Assembly: GCF_040253635.1 (NCBI RefSeq)
Contig: NZ_JBEJGX010000003.1
Span: 1,116,001 to 1,180,000 of the forward strand
DNA: 64,000 nucleotides
Source: Streptomyces sp. Edi2
Lineage (GTDB): Bacteria > Actinomycetota > Actinomycetes > Streptomycetales > Streptomycetaceae
Direction: 5' to 3'
The translations under genes and the position numbers were made by a program. The notes beneath the pieces were generated by a model. The model was given only the letters and a program-made list of their open reading frames with translations, did no database searches and had not been told where the DNA came from. Each line of letters starts with the position of its first letter. The first letter of the stretch is position 1. This document shows positions 34,976-44,464 of this stretch, piece after piece.

Positions 34976-35719
34976 TCATCCCTCCGCGATGCGCTGCGCG
35001 TACGCCCCCGACAGCTGAGTGCGCGAGTCCTCCAGGTACGACAGCAACAGCCGCTCGGCCTCGGCGGTATCGCCCGCCTGCAGGGCCTCGACGATTTGCC
35101 TGTTACGGGTCAAATAGGGCGCATGGAAGCGCCGGGGGTCGGCCATGACATGGAAGACGAGCCGGAGCTCGGCGAGCACTCCCCGCATCAGCTCATCCGT
35201 GCGCGGACTGCCCGCCAGGGCCACGACCGCCTGGTGAAAGCGGATGTTGGCGGTCGAGAGCGCCTGCCACTCCCGGCCTTCGGACGCGGCCTCGCCGGCC
35301 TGCACCGCGGCCGCGATCGCCGCGATGGAGTCGGTCGCAGCGGCGTCGTAGGGCCCCGGCCCCAGGCCCCGTACGGCCGCACACTCCACGAGCATGCGCA
35401 CCCGGTAGATGTCCTCCAGATCCTCGACCGTCACCACCCGGACGAACACCCCGCGGTTGAGCTCGTGTACCAGCAGCCGCTCGTGCGTCAGCAGCCGGAA
35501 CGCCTCGCGCAGCGTGTTACGCGAGACGCCCAGGGCGCCGCCGATGCTCTCCTCCGAGAGCCGGGCGCCGGGCGGGAAGTAGCCCTCGGTGATCCGGTCG
35601 CGCAGGATGTCGGCGACCCGTTCGGCCGTGCTGGAGCGCCCCAGCAGGGCACGGTCGCCTTCCAGGCCCGCGACCTCGGTGAGCCGTCGCTGATCGTTCT
35701 TCGCCGCTCCGCCCGCCAT
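34976..35719 (-). CDS. GntR/FadR-family (FCD) regulator of the pyroglutamate island
   Basis: The 247-residue protein has an N-terminal GntR winged helix (ERVADILRDRITEGYFPPGA, LSEESIGGALGVSRNTLREA) and a C-terminal all-helical FCD effector domain, with metal-ligand-like residues in IYRVRMLVE and FHQAVVALAGS. The ATG at 35719 has a GGGGAG site. It lies between the permease and pxpABC operons. The palindrome GATCGTTGAACAATC at both outward promoters is the expected site. 5-oxoproline is the likely effector. Both points are inferred from position. Confidence 0.88.
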   Translation of the reverse strand: MAGGAAKNDQRRLTEVAGLEGDRALLGRSSTAERVADILRDRITEGYFPPGARLSEESIGGALGVSRNTLREAFRLLTHERLLVHELNRGVFVRVVTVEDLEDIYRVRMLVECAAVRGLGPGPYDAAATDSIAAIAAAVQAGEAASEGREWQALSTANIRFHQAVVALAGSPRTDELMRGVLAELRLVFHVMADPRRFHAPYLTRNRQIVEALQAGDTAEAERLLLSYLEDSRTQLSGAYAQRIAEG

Positions 35720-35841
35720 ACCGCTCCCCGTTCTCGCGCCGTACCGGGCGGCGATCGAGGCCGCACCGATGTCGTATGAGCGAAAGTCAATCCCAGATGG
35801 AAGGACGAAACAACGCATCCGTGATCGCACCCCGAACACCT

Positions 35842-35872
35842 CTTGTCGGATCGTTGAACAATCCTCTACGTT
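35842..35872 (+). promoter_or_regulatory. Operator-promoter driving pxpABC
   Basis: TTGTCG (35843-35848), an 18-bp spacer containing the palindrome GATCGTTGAACAATC (35849-35863), and TACGTT (35867-35872) form a promoter. Its spacer is identical to the one at 34804-34834. The rest of the gap 35720-36040 is a GC-rich leader of about 165 bp with no gene seen. Confidence 0.75.
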
Positions 35873-36040
35873 GTCCTCGACGCCGGTCGGCTCGGGTGCC
35901 CTCGCGGGCCCTCGGGGGAGAGTCACTTCGGACACGTGCCGGCCGGAACGTCCCGCCGCCCCTGCCCGCTGCCCGCGCCCGGCCGTCGCACCGGTGCCCC
36001 CGCGCGCCCGGCCGGCCCGAGCCCCATGGAACGGACCCAC

Positions 36041-36835
36041 ATGAGCGACCCGGCGCCCCCTCCCGTCATCGACCTCAACGCCGACCTCGGGGAAGGCTTC
36101 GGCCGCTGGCAGCTCACCGATGACGAGGCCCTGCTCTCCGTCGTCACCAGCGCCAATGTCGCCTGCGGCTTCCATGCCGGCGACCCGGCCACCATGCGCC
36201 GGGTGTGCGAACTGGCCGCCGAGCGCGGTGTGGTCATCGGCGCCCAGGTCTCCTACCGCGACCTGGCCGGCTTCGGCCGCCGCGCGATGGAGGTGCCGCC
36301 GGACGAACTGTCCGCCGAGATCACCTACCAGATCGGGGCGCTGGACGTCTTCGCGCGCGCCGCCGGGACCCGGGTCCGCTACGTCAAACCGCACGGCGCG
36401 CTCTACAACCGCTGTGTCCACGACAAGGAGCAGGCCGCTGCCGTCATCGACGGCATCCGCGCCGCGGGCGGTGGCCCGGCCGCGGGCGATGGCCTGCCGG
36501 TCCTCGGCCTGCCCGGCTCGCGGCTGCACGAGGCCGCCCGCCGCGCCGGGCTGCCCGTCGTCGGCGAGGCCTTCGCCGACCGTGCCTACACCGACGAGGG
36601 CACCCTCGTCCCCCGCCGCGAACCGGGCGCGGTGGTCCACGACGCCGACGAGGTCGTCAAGCGGGCCCTGGGCATGGCCCGCGACCACTCCGTCACCTCC
36701 CGCAACGGCCGGCGCGTCGGCATCACGGCCCGCTCGCTGTGCCTGCACGGCGACACCCCCGGCGCCGCGGACCTCGCCCGGCGCGTACGGTCCGAACTGG
36801 CCGCGGCCGGCGTCCGCATCCGGAGCTTTGCATGA
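36041..36835 (+). CDS. pxpA: 5-oxoprolinase subunit A (LamB/YcsF family)
   Basis: The 264-residue protein has the LamB/YcsF motifs IDLNADLGEGFG, ANVACGFHAGDP, VKPHGALYN and GITARSLCLHGDTPGA. With PxpB and PxpC it hydrolyses 5-oxoproline to glutamate using ATP. The ATG at 36041 is used because homology begins within nine residues; an upstream in-frame ATG at 36026 is possible. Its stop overlaps the pxpB start (ATGA). First gene of the operon controlled by the twin operator. Confidence 0.93.
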   Translation: MSDPAPPPVIDLNADLGEGFGRWQLTDDEALLSVVTSANVACGFHAGDPATMRRVCELAAERGVVIGAQVSYRDLAGFGRRAMEVPPDELSAEITYQIGALDVFARAAGTRVRYVKPHGALYNRCVHDKEQAAAVIDGIRAAGGGPAAGDGLPVLGLPGSRLHEAARRAGLPVVGEAFADRAYTDEGTLVPRREPGAVVHDADEVVKRALGMARDHSVTSRNGRRVGITARSLCLHGDTPGAADLARRVRSELAAAGVRIRSFA

Positions 36836-37455
36836 GGCCGCTGCCGGTCGGTGAACACGGCCTGCTGATCGAGCTGGACAGCGCCGAGGAGGTCGAGGCG
36901 CTGCACGCCGAGCTGCTGCGCCGGGCCGCCGACGGCGCCCTGCCGCCGCTGCGCGAGATCGTGCCGGCCGCCCGTACGGTGCTCCTCGACGGCCTCGCCG
37001 ACCCCCGCGGACTCCTCGCCGAGCTCGCCGCCTGGGACATCCCGCCGGTCGGCGCCGGCGACCGGCCCACCGTGGAGATCCCGGTCCGCTACGACGGACC
37101 CGACCTCGCCGACGTCGCCGCCCTGTGGGACTGCACCCCCGGCGAGGTGGTGCGGCGGCACTCCGCGACGGAGTTCCATGTGGCCTTCTGCGGCTTCGCG
37201 CCCGGCTTCGGCTATCTGACCGGGCTGCCCGAGCCGCTGCACGTACCGCGCCGGGACACTCCCCGGACGAAGGTCCCGGTCGGCTCGGTCGCCCTGGCCG
37301 GCCCGTACACCGGGGTCTACCCGCGCTCCTCCCCCGGCGGCTGGCAGTTGATCGGCACCACCGACACCGTCCTGTGGGACCCGCGCCGCGAACCCGCCGC
37401 GCTGCTCGCCCCCGGTACCCGTGTCCGCTTCGTCCCTCAGGAGACCGCCCGATGA
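36832..37455 (+). CDS. pxpB: 5-oxoprolinase subunit B (allophanate hydrolase subunit 1 family)
   Basis: The 207-residue protein starts MRPLPVGEHGLLIEL and carries the family block FCGFAPGFGYLTGLPEPLHV and GSVALAGPYTGVYPRSSPGG. It is the KipI-like subunit that works with PxpC. It overlaps pxpA and pxpC by 4 bp each, giving a tightly coupled three-gene operon. Length is close to the usual 220-240. Confidence 0.93.
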   Translation: MRPLPVGEHGLLIELDSAEEVEALHAELLRRAADGALPPLREIVPAARTVLLDGLADPRGLLAELAAWDIPPVGAGDRPTVEIPVRYDGPDLADVAALWDCTPGEVVRRHSATEFHVAFCGFAPGFGYLTGLPEPLHVPRRDTPRTKVPVGSVALAGPYTGVYPRSSPGGWQLIGTTDTVLWDPRREPAALLAPGTRVRFVPQETAR

Positions 37456-38315
37456 CCGACCGTGCCTTCTCGGTCGTCCGGGCCGGTGCGCTCACCACCG
37501 TCCAGGACCTCGGCAGGCCCGGCCACGCCCACCTCGGCGTGCCGCGGGCCGGCGCCCTCGACGAGCCCGCGCACCGGCTCGCCAACCGCCTGGTCGGCAA
37601 CCCCGAGTCCGCCGCCGCCCTGGAGACCACCCTCACCGGCTGCGCCCTGCGGGTCCGTACGGCCACCACCGTCGCCGTCACGGGCGCGCCCTGCCCGGTG
37701 ACCGTCGACGGCCGCCCAGCCCCCTGGGGCGCACCGGTCCGCGTCCCTGCGGGCGCCGTCCTGGACGCAGGTCCTGCCACCCACGGCCTGCGCTCCTACC
37801 TCGCCTTCGCCGGGGGCATCGACACCGAACCGGTCCTCGGCAGCCGCGCCGCCGATCTGCTCTCCGGCCTGGGCCCCGACCCGCTCACCGAGGGAGCGGT
37901 CCTCCCGCTGGGCACCCCGTACGGCCCGGCCGCCACCGCCGACGCCATCCCGCACCCCGGCCCGCTGACGGAACTCGTCCTGCCGTTCCTGCCCGGCCCC
38001 CGCGACACCTGGTTCACCGCCGCCGGCCTGCACACCCTCGCCACCGGCCGCTTCCGCGTCTCCCCGGCCGGCAACCGCATCGGCCTGCGCACCGAGGGCC
38101 CGCCCCTGGAGCGCGCCCGCAGCGGCGAACTCCCCAGTGAGGGCATGCCCCTGGGCGCCCTCCAGGTCCCCCCCGACGGCCTGCCGGTCCTCTTCCTCCA
38201 CGACCACCCCACGACCGGCGGCTACCCGGTCATCGGCGTCGTCCCCGAGCGCTACCTGGCCCCCGCGGCGCAGGCGGCGCCGGGGACAGCGGTCCGCTTT
38301 CTCCGGATGCGCTAG
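37452..38315 (+). CDS. pxpC: 5-oxoprolinase subunit C (allophanate hydrolase subunit 2 family)
   Basis: The 287-residue protein has FSVVRAGALTTVQDLGRPGH, the family hallmark RAGALD, YLAFAGGID and the C-terminal HDHPTTGGYPVIGVV. It is the KipA-like partner of PxpB. Its TAG stop uses the same CTAG as the stop of the convergent TrmH-MarR gene, so there is no terminator between them. Confidence 0.93.
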   Translation: MTDRAFSVVRAGALTTVQDLGRPGHAHLGVPRAGALDEPAHRLANRLVGNPESAAALETTLTGCALRVRTATTVAVTGAPCPVTVDGRPAPWGAPVRVPAGAVLDAGPATHGLRSYLAFAGGIDTEPVLGSRAADLLSGLGPDPLTEGAVLPLGTPYGPAATADAIPHPGPLTELVLPFLPGPRDTWFTAAGLHTLATGRFRVSPAGNRIGLRTEGPPLERARSGELPSEGMPLGALQVPPDGLPVLFLHDHPTTGGYPVIGVVPERYLAPAAQAAPGTAVRFLRMR

Positions 38316-39556
38316 GGGGTGTCAGCAGCGCCGCGCCGGTCAGCGGGAGAACTCGCAAGGCGCGCGGCGTTGTTCTGGACGCGGTGCAGCAACTCCTGCA
38401 GCTGGTCGCGCTCGGCGGGGGTGAAGCCGGCGTACAAGCCGTCCTCGACGCGCTCCTGTACCGCCCACAGCGCAGCGATGGCCCGCTCTCCCTCGCGGGT
38501 GATCGCGACGTGGTCCTGGCCCTGCGTCACATGGCCGCGGTCGCACAGCGGTGCCAGCAATTCCTGCAGCTCCGCGGAGCCGACACCGACGTCGCGGCGC
38601 AGTTGCTCCAGTGGGGTGCTGCGCTCGCAGGCGAGCACCATCAGCAGCACCGCCTGGGAGCTGTCCAGGTCGCCGACCTGACGCAGGTGGGCATCGAATG
38701 CCTGCCGCACCAGGTGAGCGGCCGCGGTGAGGTTGCGGCCGAGGGTGTCGCGGATGCGGTCGGTCAGCATGGCCAGGATCGCCTTCATTCGCAGCTCGTA
38801 GATGCTGATCCCGGCGGCCACCCCGACGTTGAGTGATTCCACTGCACCGGCCATCGGGATCTGTACCACCAGGTCGGCCGCGGCCAGCGTGGCCTCACTG
38901 ACGCCCTCCGTCTCGTTCCCGACGACCAGGGCCACCTTGCGGCCGCGCAGTGGGGCCGTCGACTGCAAATGTGTTCCCCGGGGACTGGTCACCACAATCT
39001 GGAATCCGGACTCCCTCAAGGACGCCACCGCGCCGCCCGGATCGGCGAAACGGCGGACGCGGCAACCGAGTACGGCGCCCCGTGCCGCGTCCAGGACCCG
39101 CCGGGAGGACAGATCCGTCGTCTCATCGGTGAGCACGATGTCCCGCACACCGAGAGCGCGTGCCGTCCGCACGATCGTGCCCAGATTTCCGGGGTCGGCG
39201 ACCTGCTCGCACACCACGGCGAAGTCACCGTAAGCGTCACCCACCGGGCTTTCGGCCGGCAACGCCGCCACCGCCAGCCAGTCGACCGGCTTCGCGCCGC
39301 CGGTGACCTTCCGCAGCAGTCCGTCCCGTACGGCGTGCACGCCCACCCCGGCCGCGGTCAGCTCCGCGCACAGGGCGGGGTCGTCGGCACCCGCCGAGCG
39401 GAGCACGTACTCCAGACCGGCCCCGGCGTCCACGAGCTGCCGGATCAGGCCGGGGCCTTCGATCAGGCAGCGTCCGGCGGCGGTCCGTCCGGAGCGGGTG
39501 GCCAACGTCCGTGCGGTGGCAATCCGCACGTCCTTGATCGAATCGATGAGCTCCAT
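38312..39556 (-). CDS. TrmH/SpoU RNA methyltransferase fused to a MarR-like winged helix
   Basis: The 414-residue protein joins two domains. Residues 1-260 form a SpoU methyltransferase with a substrate-binding N-terminal part (CLIEGPGLIRQLVDAG) and the knot motifs DPGNLGTIVRTARALG, VVGNETEGVS and IPMAGAVESLNVGVAAGISI. Residues about 275-405 form a MarR-like domain (DSSQAVLLMVLACERSTP, LAPLCDRGHV and the dimer helix GFTPAERDQLQELLHRVQNN). The N-terminal half resembles 23S rRNA 2'-O-methyltransferases, including the thiostrepton-resistance type. The MarR half could sense a ligand or bind DNA. The C-terminal fusion is real, since one uninterrupted frame spans both. Confidence 0.88.
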   Translation of the reverse strand: MELIDSIKDVRIATARTLATRSGRTAAGRCLIEGPGLIRQLVDAGAGLEYVLRSAGADDPALCAELTAAGVGVHAVRDGLLRKVTGGAKPVDWLAVAALPAESPVGDAYGDFAVVCEQVADPGNLGTIVRTARALGVRDIVLTDETTDLSSRRVLDAARGAVLGCRVRRFADPGGAVASLRESGFQIVVTSPRGTHLQSTAPLRGRKVALVVGNETEGVSEATLAAADLVVQIPMAGAVESLNVGVAAGISIYELRMKAILAMLTDRIRDTLGRNLTAAAHLVRQAFDAHLRQVGDLDSSQAVLLMVLACERSTPLEQLRRDVGVGSAELQELLAPLCDRGHVTQGQDHVAITREGERAIAALWAVQERVEDGLYAGFTPAERDQLQELLHRVQNNAARLASSPADRRGAADTP

Positions 39557-39617
39557 GGCCGACCAGACTATCGATGCGCCGCGCAGGGAGCATGCCCACA
39601 CCCGGGCTGCCGGCCCG

Positions 39618-42600
39618 TCAGCCCTCGTCCGCCGCCCCGTACCCCCCGCCGCCCGGTGTGCGCAGCACCAGTACATCGTCCGTGCCGACGTCCACGGCGT
39701 CGCAGCCCGCCAGCTCCGTTTGTGAACCGTCCGCCCGTTCCACGGAGTTGGCGCCCAGTGCGCCCGGGGCGCCGCCCGCCATGCCGTACGGTGCGACCCT
39801 GCGGTGGTTGGTGAGCAGGGCGACGGTCATCGGCTCCAGGAAGCGCAGCCGGCGCTCGACGCCGCAGCCGCCGTGCCAGCGTCCCCTGCCGCCGCTGCCG
39901 GAGCGGATGGCAAAGCCGTCGACGCGGACGGGGTAGCGCCACTCCAGCACTTCGGGGTCGGTCAGCCGGGAGTTGGTCATATGGGTCTGCACGGCGTCCG
40001 CGCCGTCGAAGCCGTCGCCCGCGCCCGAACCGCTGGCGACGGTCTCGTAGTACTGCACCCGGTCGTTGCCGAAGGTGAGGTTGTTCATCGTGCCCGAGCC
40101 CTCGGCCTGGATACCGAGCGCGGCATAGAGCGCGCCGGTGACCGCCTGGGAGGTCTCCACATTGCCCGCGACGGTGGCCGCCGGGAAGACGGGGGCGAGC
40201 ATCGAGCCCTCCGGGATGCGGACCTCCACGGGCTTGAGGCAGCCGCTGTTGAGCGGGATGTCGTCGGCGACCAGGGTGCGGAAGACGTACAGCACGGCGG
40301 CCATCACCACCGAGCTGGGCGCATTGGCGTTCCCGGGCTGCTGGGGCGAGGTGCCGGCGAAGTCCACCACGGCGCTGCGGGCGGCACGGTCGACGGTCAG
40401 CGCGACCCGGATCTCGGCCCCGCTGTCGGTCTCGTAGCGGCAGCTGCCGTCCGACAGCCGCTCGATGATGCGCCGCACCGATTCCTCGGCGTTGTCCTGG
40501 ACGTGCCCCATGTAGGCCCGGACCACGTCCAGCCCGAACTGGTCGGTCATCCGCCGCAGTTCCTGGATGCCCTTCTCGTTGGCGGCGATCTGGGCGCGCA
40601 GATCGGCGAGGTTGGCGTCGGGTGCGCGGGAGGGGTAGGGGCCGGCGGCGAGCAGGTCGCGGGTGGCGTCCTCGCGCAGTTCGCCGTCGCGCACCAGCAG
40701 CCAGTTGTCGAAGAGGATGCCCTCCTCCTGGATGGTGCTGCTGAAGGCGGGCATCGAGCCCGGGGTGATCCCCCCGATCTCGGCGTGGTGACCGCGGGAG
40801 GCCACCAGGAACAGCAGCTCGTCCCCGTCGGCGTCGAAGACGGGGGTGACGACGGTGACGTCGGGGAGGTGGGTGCCCCCGTGGTACGGGTCGTTGATCG
40901 CATACACGTCACCCGGCCGCATCTCGCCGCCGCGGCGCCGGAGCACCTCTTTGATGGACTCCCCCATCGAGCCCAGGTGCACGGGGATGTGCGGGGCGTT
41001 GGCGATCAGATTGCCGTCGGCGTCGAAGAGGGCGCAGGAGAAGTCCAGGCGCTCCTTGATGTTGACGGAGTGTGCGGTGTTCTCCAGCCGGACGCCCATC
41101 TGCTCGGCGATGGCCATGAAGAGGCTGTTGAAGACCTCCAGCATCACCGGGTCGGCTTCGGTGCCCACGGCGACGCGTTCGGTGCGCGGCCGGGCCCGGG
41201 TCAGCAGGAGGTGCCCCCGCTCGCCCGTGGCCGCCTGCCAGTCCGGGTCGAGGACCGTGGTCGCGTCCTCCTCGGCGATGACGGCCGGGCCGGTGAGGGT
41301 GTCACCGGGGAGCAGGTCCGTGCGGCGGTAGAGTCCGGTGTCCTGCCAGCGGCCGTCCGTGTACATCCGTACTGTGGCGACCGGTGTCAGCTCTCCTTCT
41401 CTGCTGCCCGCTCGGGCCTCGTACCCGCCCGCGCCGCCGGCCGCGCCCAGCGCTTCGACCGACACCGCCTCGGCCACCAGCGGTTTGTCCATGGTGAAGG
41501 CGTAGCGCTCACGGTGTGCCCGGACGAATTCCGCGGTCATGGTGCCGGCATCGGCGAGCGGGACGGCGAGGGTGGAGTCGGTCCCGGCGTAACGGATCAG
41601 CACCCGGGCGCGGGTGGTGACCGAGGCGTCCGGCACGCCGTCGTCGAGGAGTTCGCGCCGGGTCTGCCCGGCAAGGGCCTCGCACACCTCGTGCACCCGC
41701 GCGACGGCCGCGGGATCGGTGAACTCCGCCTCGACGGCCTGCTCGCGCATCGCGGTGGCGTCGGCGACCCCGATGCCGTACGCGGAGAGCACCCCGGCCA
41801 GCGGCGGGACGAGCACCGTGTCGATGCCCAGCGCGTCGGCGACAGCGCAGGCGTGCTGGCCGCCGGCGCCACCGAAGCTGGTGAGGACGTAGCGGGTGAT
41901 GTCGCGGCCGCGCTGGACGGAGATCTTCTTGACGGCGTTGGCCATGTTGAGCACGGCGATGTCGAGGAAGCCGGCCGCGACCTCCTCGGGGCCGCGGTCG
42001 TCCCCGGTCTCGGCGGCGGCCCGCGCGGCCAGCTCGCCGAAGCGGATGCGGACCACGTCGGCGTCCAGCGGCCGGTCGCCGTCCGGACCGAACACCGCGG
42101 GGAAGTGGGCCGGCTGGATGCGGCCGAGCATCACCTGGGCGTCGGTGACGGTGAGCGGGCCGCCACGCCGGTAGCAGGCAGGCCCCGGGTCCGCACCCGC
42201 CGAGTCGGGGCCGACCCGGTAGCGGCGCCCGTCGAAGTGCAGGACGGAGCCGCCGCCTGCGGCGACGGTGTGGATGTTCATCATGGGCGCGCGCATCCGT
42301 ACGCCCGCGACCTCGTTGCCGAAGACCCGCTCGAATTCACCGGCGTAGTGCGACACATCGGTGGACGTGCCGCCCATGTCGAACCCGATCACCCGGTCGT
42401 GTTCGCCGCCCGCGTCGGCGGCGGTCCGCACCATGCCGACGACGCCGCCCGCGGGACCGGACAGCACCGCGTCCTTGCCCCGGAAGTGTGCGGCCTTGCG
42501 CAGTCCGCCGTTGGACTGCATGAACATCAGCCGGATACCGGGGAGTTGGGCGGCGATCTCGTCGACGTACCGGCCCAGGATCGGGGAGAGGTAGGCGTCG

Positions 42601-43232
42601 ACGACGGTGGTGTCGCCGCGCGGCACCAGCTTCATCAGCGGGCTGACCTCGTGCGAGCAGCTGACCTGGGAGAACCCTGCCTGCCTGGCCAGTTCGGCGA
42701 CGGCCCGCTCGTGGTCGGCGTGGCGGTAGCCGTGCAGCAGGACGACGGCGGCGCTGCGCAGGCCGTCCGCGCGGGCCCGGACGAGCGCCCGGCGGACCTC
42801 GTCGACGTCCAGCGGCCGGACCAGCTCACCGCGGGCGCCGATCCGCTCCGGCACCTCGATCACCCGGTCGTACAGCGCCTCGGGCAGCACGATGTGCCGG
42901 TCGAAGATCCGCGGCCGGTTCTGGTAGGCGATCCGCAGCGCGTCCCGGAACCCTTCGGTGGTCAGCAGCACGGTCGGTTCGCCCTTGCGCTCCAAGAGGG
43001 CGTTGGTGGCGACGGTGGTGCCCATCTTGACGACGGAGACCCGCTCGGCGGGCACCGGTTCGTCCGGGCCGAGCCCCAGCATCATCCGGATACCGGCCAC
43101 CGCGGCGTCCCTGTATCGCTCCGGGTGGTGCGAGAGCAGCTTGCCGGTGACCAGCCGTCCGTCCGGGCGCCTGCCGACGACGTCCGTGAACGTGCCACCG
43201 CGGTCGATCCAGAACTCCCAGCGTCCGGTCAT
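39618..43232 (-). CDS. ATP-dependent 5-oxoprolinase, HyuA-HyuB fusion (OPLAH type)
   Basis: The 1204-residue protein combines a hydantoinase A half ([60 protein letters not shown]) and a hydantoinase B half (from about residue 700: [55 protein letters not shown]). Single-chain proteins of this size are typically eukaryotic-type 5-oxoprolinases. N-methylhydantoinase is the main alternative. Its ATG overlaps the SGNH hydrolase stop (ATGA), making it the last gene of a glycosyltransferase operon. It lies 1.3 kb from pxpC, so the region encodes both 5-oxoprolinase types. Confidence 0.87.
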   Translation of the reverse strand: MTGRWEFWIDRGGTFTDVVGRRPDGRLVTGKLLSHHPERYRDAAVAGIRMMLGLGPDEPVPAERVSVVKMGTTVATNALLERKGEPTVLLTTEGFRDALRIAYQNRPRIFDRHIVLPEALYDRVIEVPERIGARGELVRPLDVDEVRRALVRARADGLRSAAVVLLHGYRHADHERAVAELARQAGFSQVSCSHEVSPLMKLVPRGDTTVVDAYLSPILGRYVDEIAAQLPGIRLMFMQSNGGLRKAAHFRGKDAVLSGPAGGVVGMVRTAADAGGEHDRVIGFDMGGTSTDVSHYAGEFERVFGNEVAGVRMRAPMMNIHTVAAGGGSVLHFDGRRYRVGPDSAGADPGPACYRRGGPLTVTDAQVMLGRIQPAHFPAVFGPDGDRPLDADVVRIRFGELAARAAAETGDDRGPEEVAAGFLDIAVLNMANAVKKISVQRGRDITRYVLTSFGGAGGQHACAVADALGIDTVLVPPLAGVLSAYGIGVADATAMREQAVEAEFTDPAAVARVHEVCEALAGQTRRELLDDGVPDASVTTRARVLIRYAGTDSTLAVPLADAGTMTAEFVRAHRERYAFTMDKPLVAEAVSVEALGAAGGAGGYEARAGSREGELTPVATVRMYTDGRWQDTGLYRRTDLLPGDTLTGPAVIAEEDATTVLDPDWQAATGERGHLLLTRARPRTERVAVGTEADPVMLEVFNSLFMAIAEQMGVRLENTAHSVNIKERLDFSCALFDADGNLIANAPHIPVHLGSMGESIKEVLRRRGGEMRPGDVYAINDPYHGGTHLPDVTVVTPVFDADGDELLFLVASRGHHAEIGGITPGSMPAFSSTIQEEGILFDNWLLVRDGELREDATRDLLAAGPYPSRAPDANLADLRAQIAANEKGIQELRRMTDQFGLDVVRAYMGHVQDNAEESVRRIIERLSDGSCRYETDSGAEIRVALTVDRAARSAVVDFAGTSPQQPGNANAPSSVVMAAVLYVFRTLVADDIPLNSGCLKPVEVRIPEGSMLAPVFPAATVAGNVETSQAVTGALYAALGIQAEGSGTMNNLTFGNDRVQYYETVASGSGAGDGFDGADAVQTHMTNSRLTDPEVLEWRYPVRVDGFAIRSGSGGRGRWHGGCGVERRLRFLEPMTVALLTNHRRVAPYGMAGGAPGALGANSVERADGSQTELAGCDAVDVGTDDVLVLRTPGGGGYGAADEG

Positions 43233-44464
43233 CCTGTCATTGTCGCAGCGCCGTTCACCGTCGCGGCGGTTTTCCCCAGCCGGGCATCGTCCGATCCGCC
43301 GTGCCTGCCCGGGCGGTCGGCCTCGTCCGCCTCGTCTGCCCCGTCCACCCTGTCCGGCCCCTCCGACCCGTCCAGCGCATCCGACTCGCCCGGCCCGTCC
43401 GGCCCCTTCGCCGCGTGCGACCCGTGACTCGCCCCGTCCGCACCGGCCGCCCCGTCCAGTGCGGCGAGCGCGGTACGCGTGGCCTGGTCGGCCGCGGTGT
43501 CCAGCATCCGCCCGGCCCCCGCCGCCCCGTGCCGGCACTCCTGGAGCGCCAGACCCAGCAGGCCGGGCAGCAGGTCCGTACACCGGTCGGCGACCCAGCG
43601 GGTGCCGCGGGTGGCCATCCACCGGGCCGATCCGGTGCGGGTCGGCGGCGGGCCGTCGAGAGTGAGCGCGGGCGGCGGTCCGACGGGCAGGCCGGCGGCG
43701 GCCAGCGCCGCATGGAAACCGCGGGCCAGCAGCCGGTGGCCGCGCTCGCTGGGATGCAGCCGGTCCACGCTCCAGCAGGCCCGTTCGGCGACCCAGGGGT
43801 GTTCGGCCAGGTGCAGATGAACGCCCTGGTAGCGCGCCGACACCGCATGGACGACGGTGTTCACGGCGCGCATCCGGCGGGCCAGCGGACGCGCCAGCGG
43901 CGCGGGCAGGCCCAGCATCCGGCCCGGGTCGGGCAGGCAGGCCGTCAGCACCACGGCCCCGTCGGCGCTCAGTGCGCCGTGCGCCCGGTCCAGCGCGAGC
44001 GCGACCCGCTCGATGGCGAAGGCCGCGCGCAGAGTGTCGTTGGCGCCGACGACCAGCGAGGCGAAGCGCGGCCCGAGCGTGCGCGCCATGGGCAACTGCC
44101 GCTCGGCCAGCTCCGCCGCCAGCGCCCCGCTGCGCGCCAGGTTCACCAGTTCCACACCGCCCGGCCGCTCGCCCAGCGCCCCGGCGAGCAGGGCCGCCCA
44201 ACCGCGCCAGCCGCCGCCCAGTACGGGGTCGCCGAGCCCTTCGGTCAGCGAGTCACCGAGCGCGACGAAGCGGACCGGGGCCGGGGCCGGGGTCGGGGAA
44301 CGGCTGCCGCCCGGGGCCGGGGAACGGCCACCGCCCGGCGCCTGCTCCGGGATCACCGCTCCCCCGCCCGGTAGCACCGCTCCCCCGCCTGGTAGCACCG
44401 CTCCCCCTCCCGGCACCGCTGCTCCGCCCTCCGGCATCACCACTCCCTCGGACCGCACCGTCAC
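43229..44464 (-). CDS. SGNH/GDSL hydrolase with disordered ends
   Basis: The protein has about 411 residues. It starts with a repetitive Gly/Pro-rich segment (three [12 protein letters not shown] units). The SGNH core follows, with block [11 protein letters not shown] (Ser), block [14 protein letters not shown] (Asn) and block [11 protein letters not shown] (Asp, His). The tail is long, acidic and Asp/Gly-rich ([10 protein letters not shown]). SGNH enzymes deacylate or esterify sugars and lipids. Two glycosyltransferases upstream make a glycan or glycolipid substrate plausible. The GTG at 44464 overlaps the preceding stop (GTGA). No signal peptide is visible. Confidence 0.85.
   Translation of the reverse strand: MTVRSEGVVMPEGGAAVPGGGAVLPGGGAVLPGGGAVIPEQAPGGGRSPAPGGSRSPTPAPAPVRFVALGDSLTEGLGDPVLGGGWRGWAALLAGALGERPGGVELVNLARSGALAAELAERQLPMARTLGPRFASLVVGANDTLRAAFAIERVALALDRAHGALSADGAVVLTACLPDPGRMLGLPAPLARPLARRMRAVNTVVHAVSARYQGVHLHLAEHPWVAERACWSVDRLHPSERGHRLLARGFHAALAAAGLPVGPPPALTLDGPPPTRTGSARWMATRGTRWVADRCTDLLPGLLGLALQECRHGAAGAGRMLDTAADQATRTALAALDGAAGADGASHGSHAAKGPDGPGESDALDGSEGPDRVDGADEADEADRPGRHGGSDDARLGKTAATVNGAATMTG

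Noticed and set aside
39804..43427. A 1207-residue plus-strand frame antisense to the oxoprolinase
   Set aside because: It is a shadow of a gene with full-length family motifs on the other strand.
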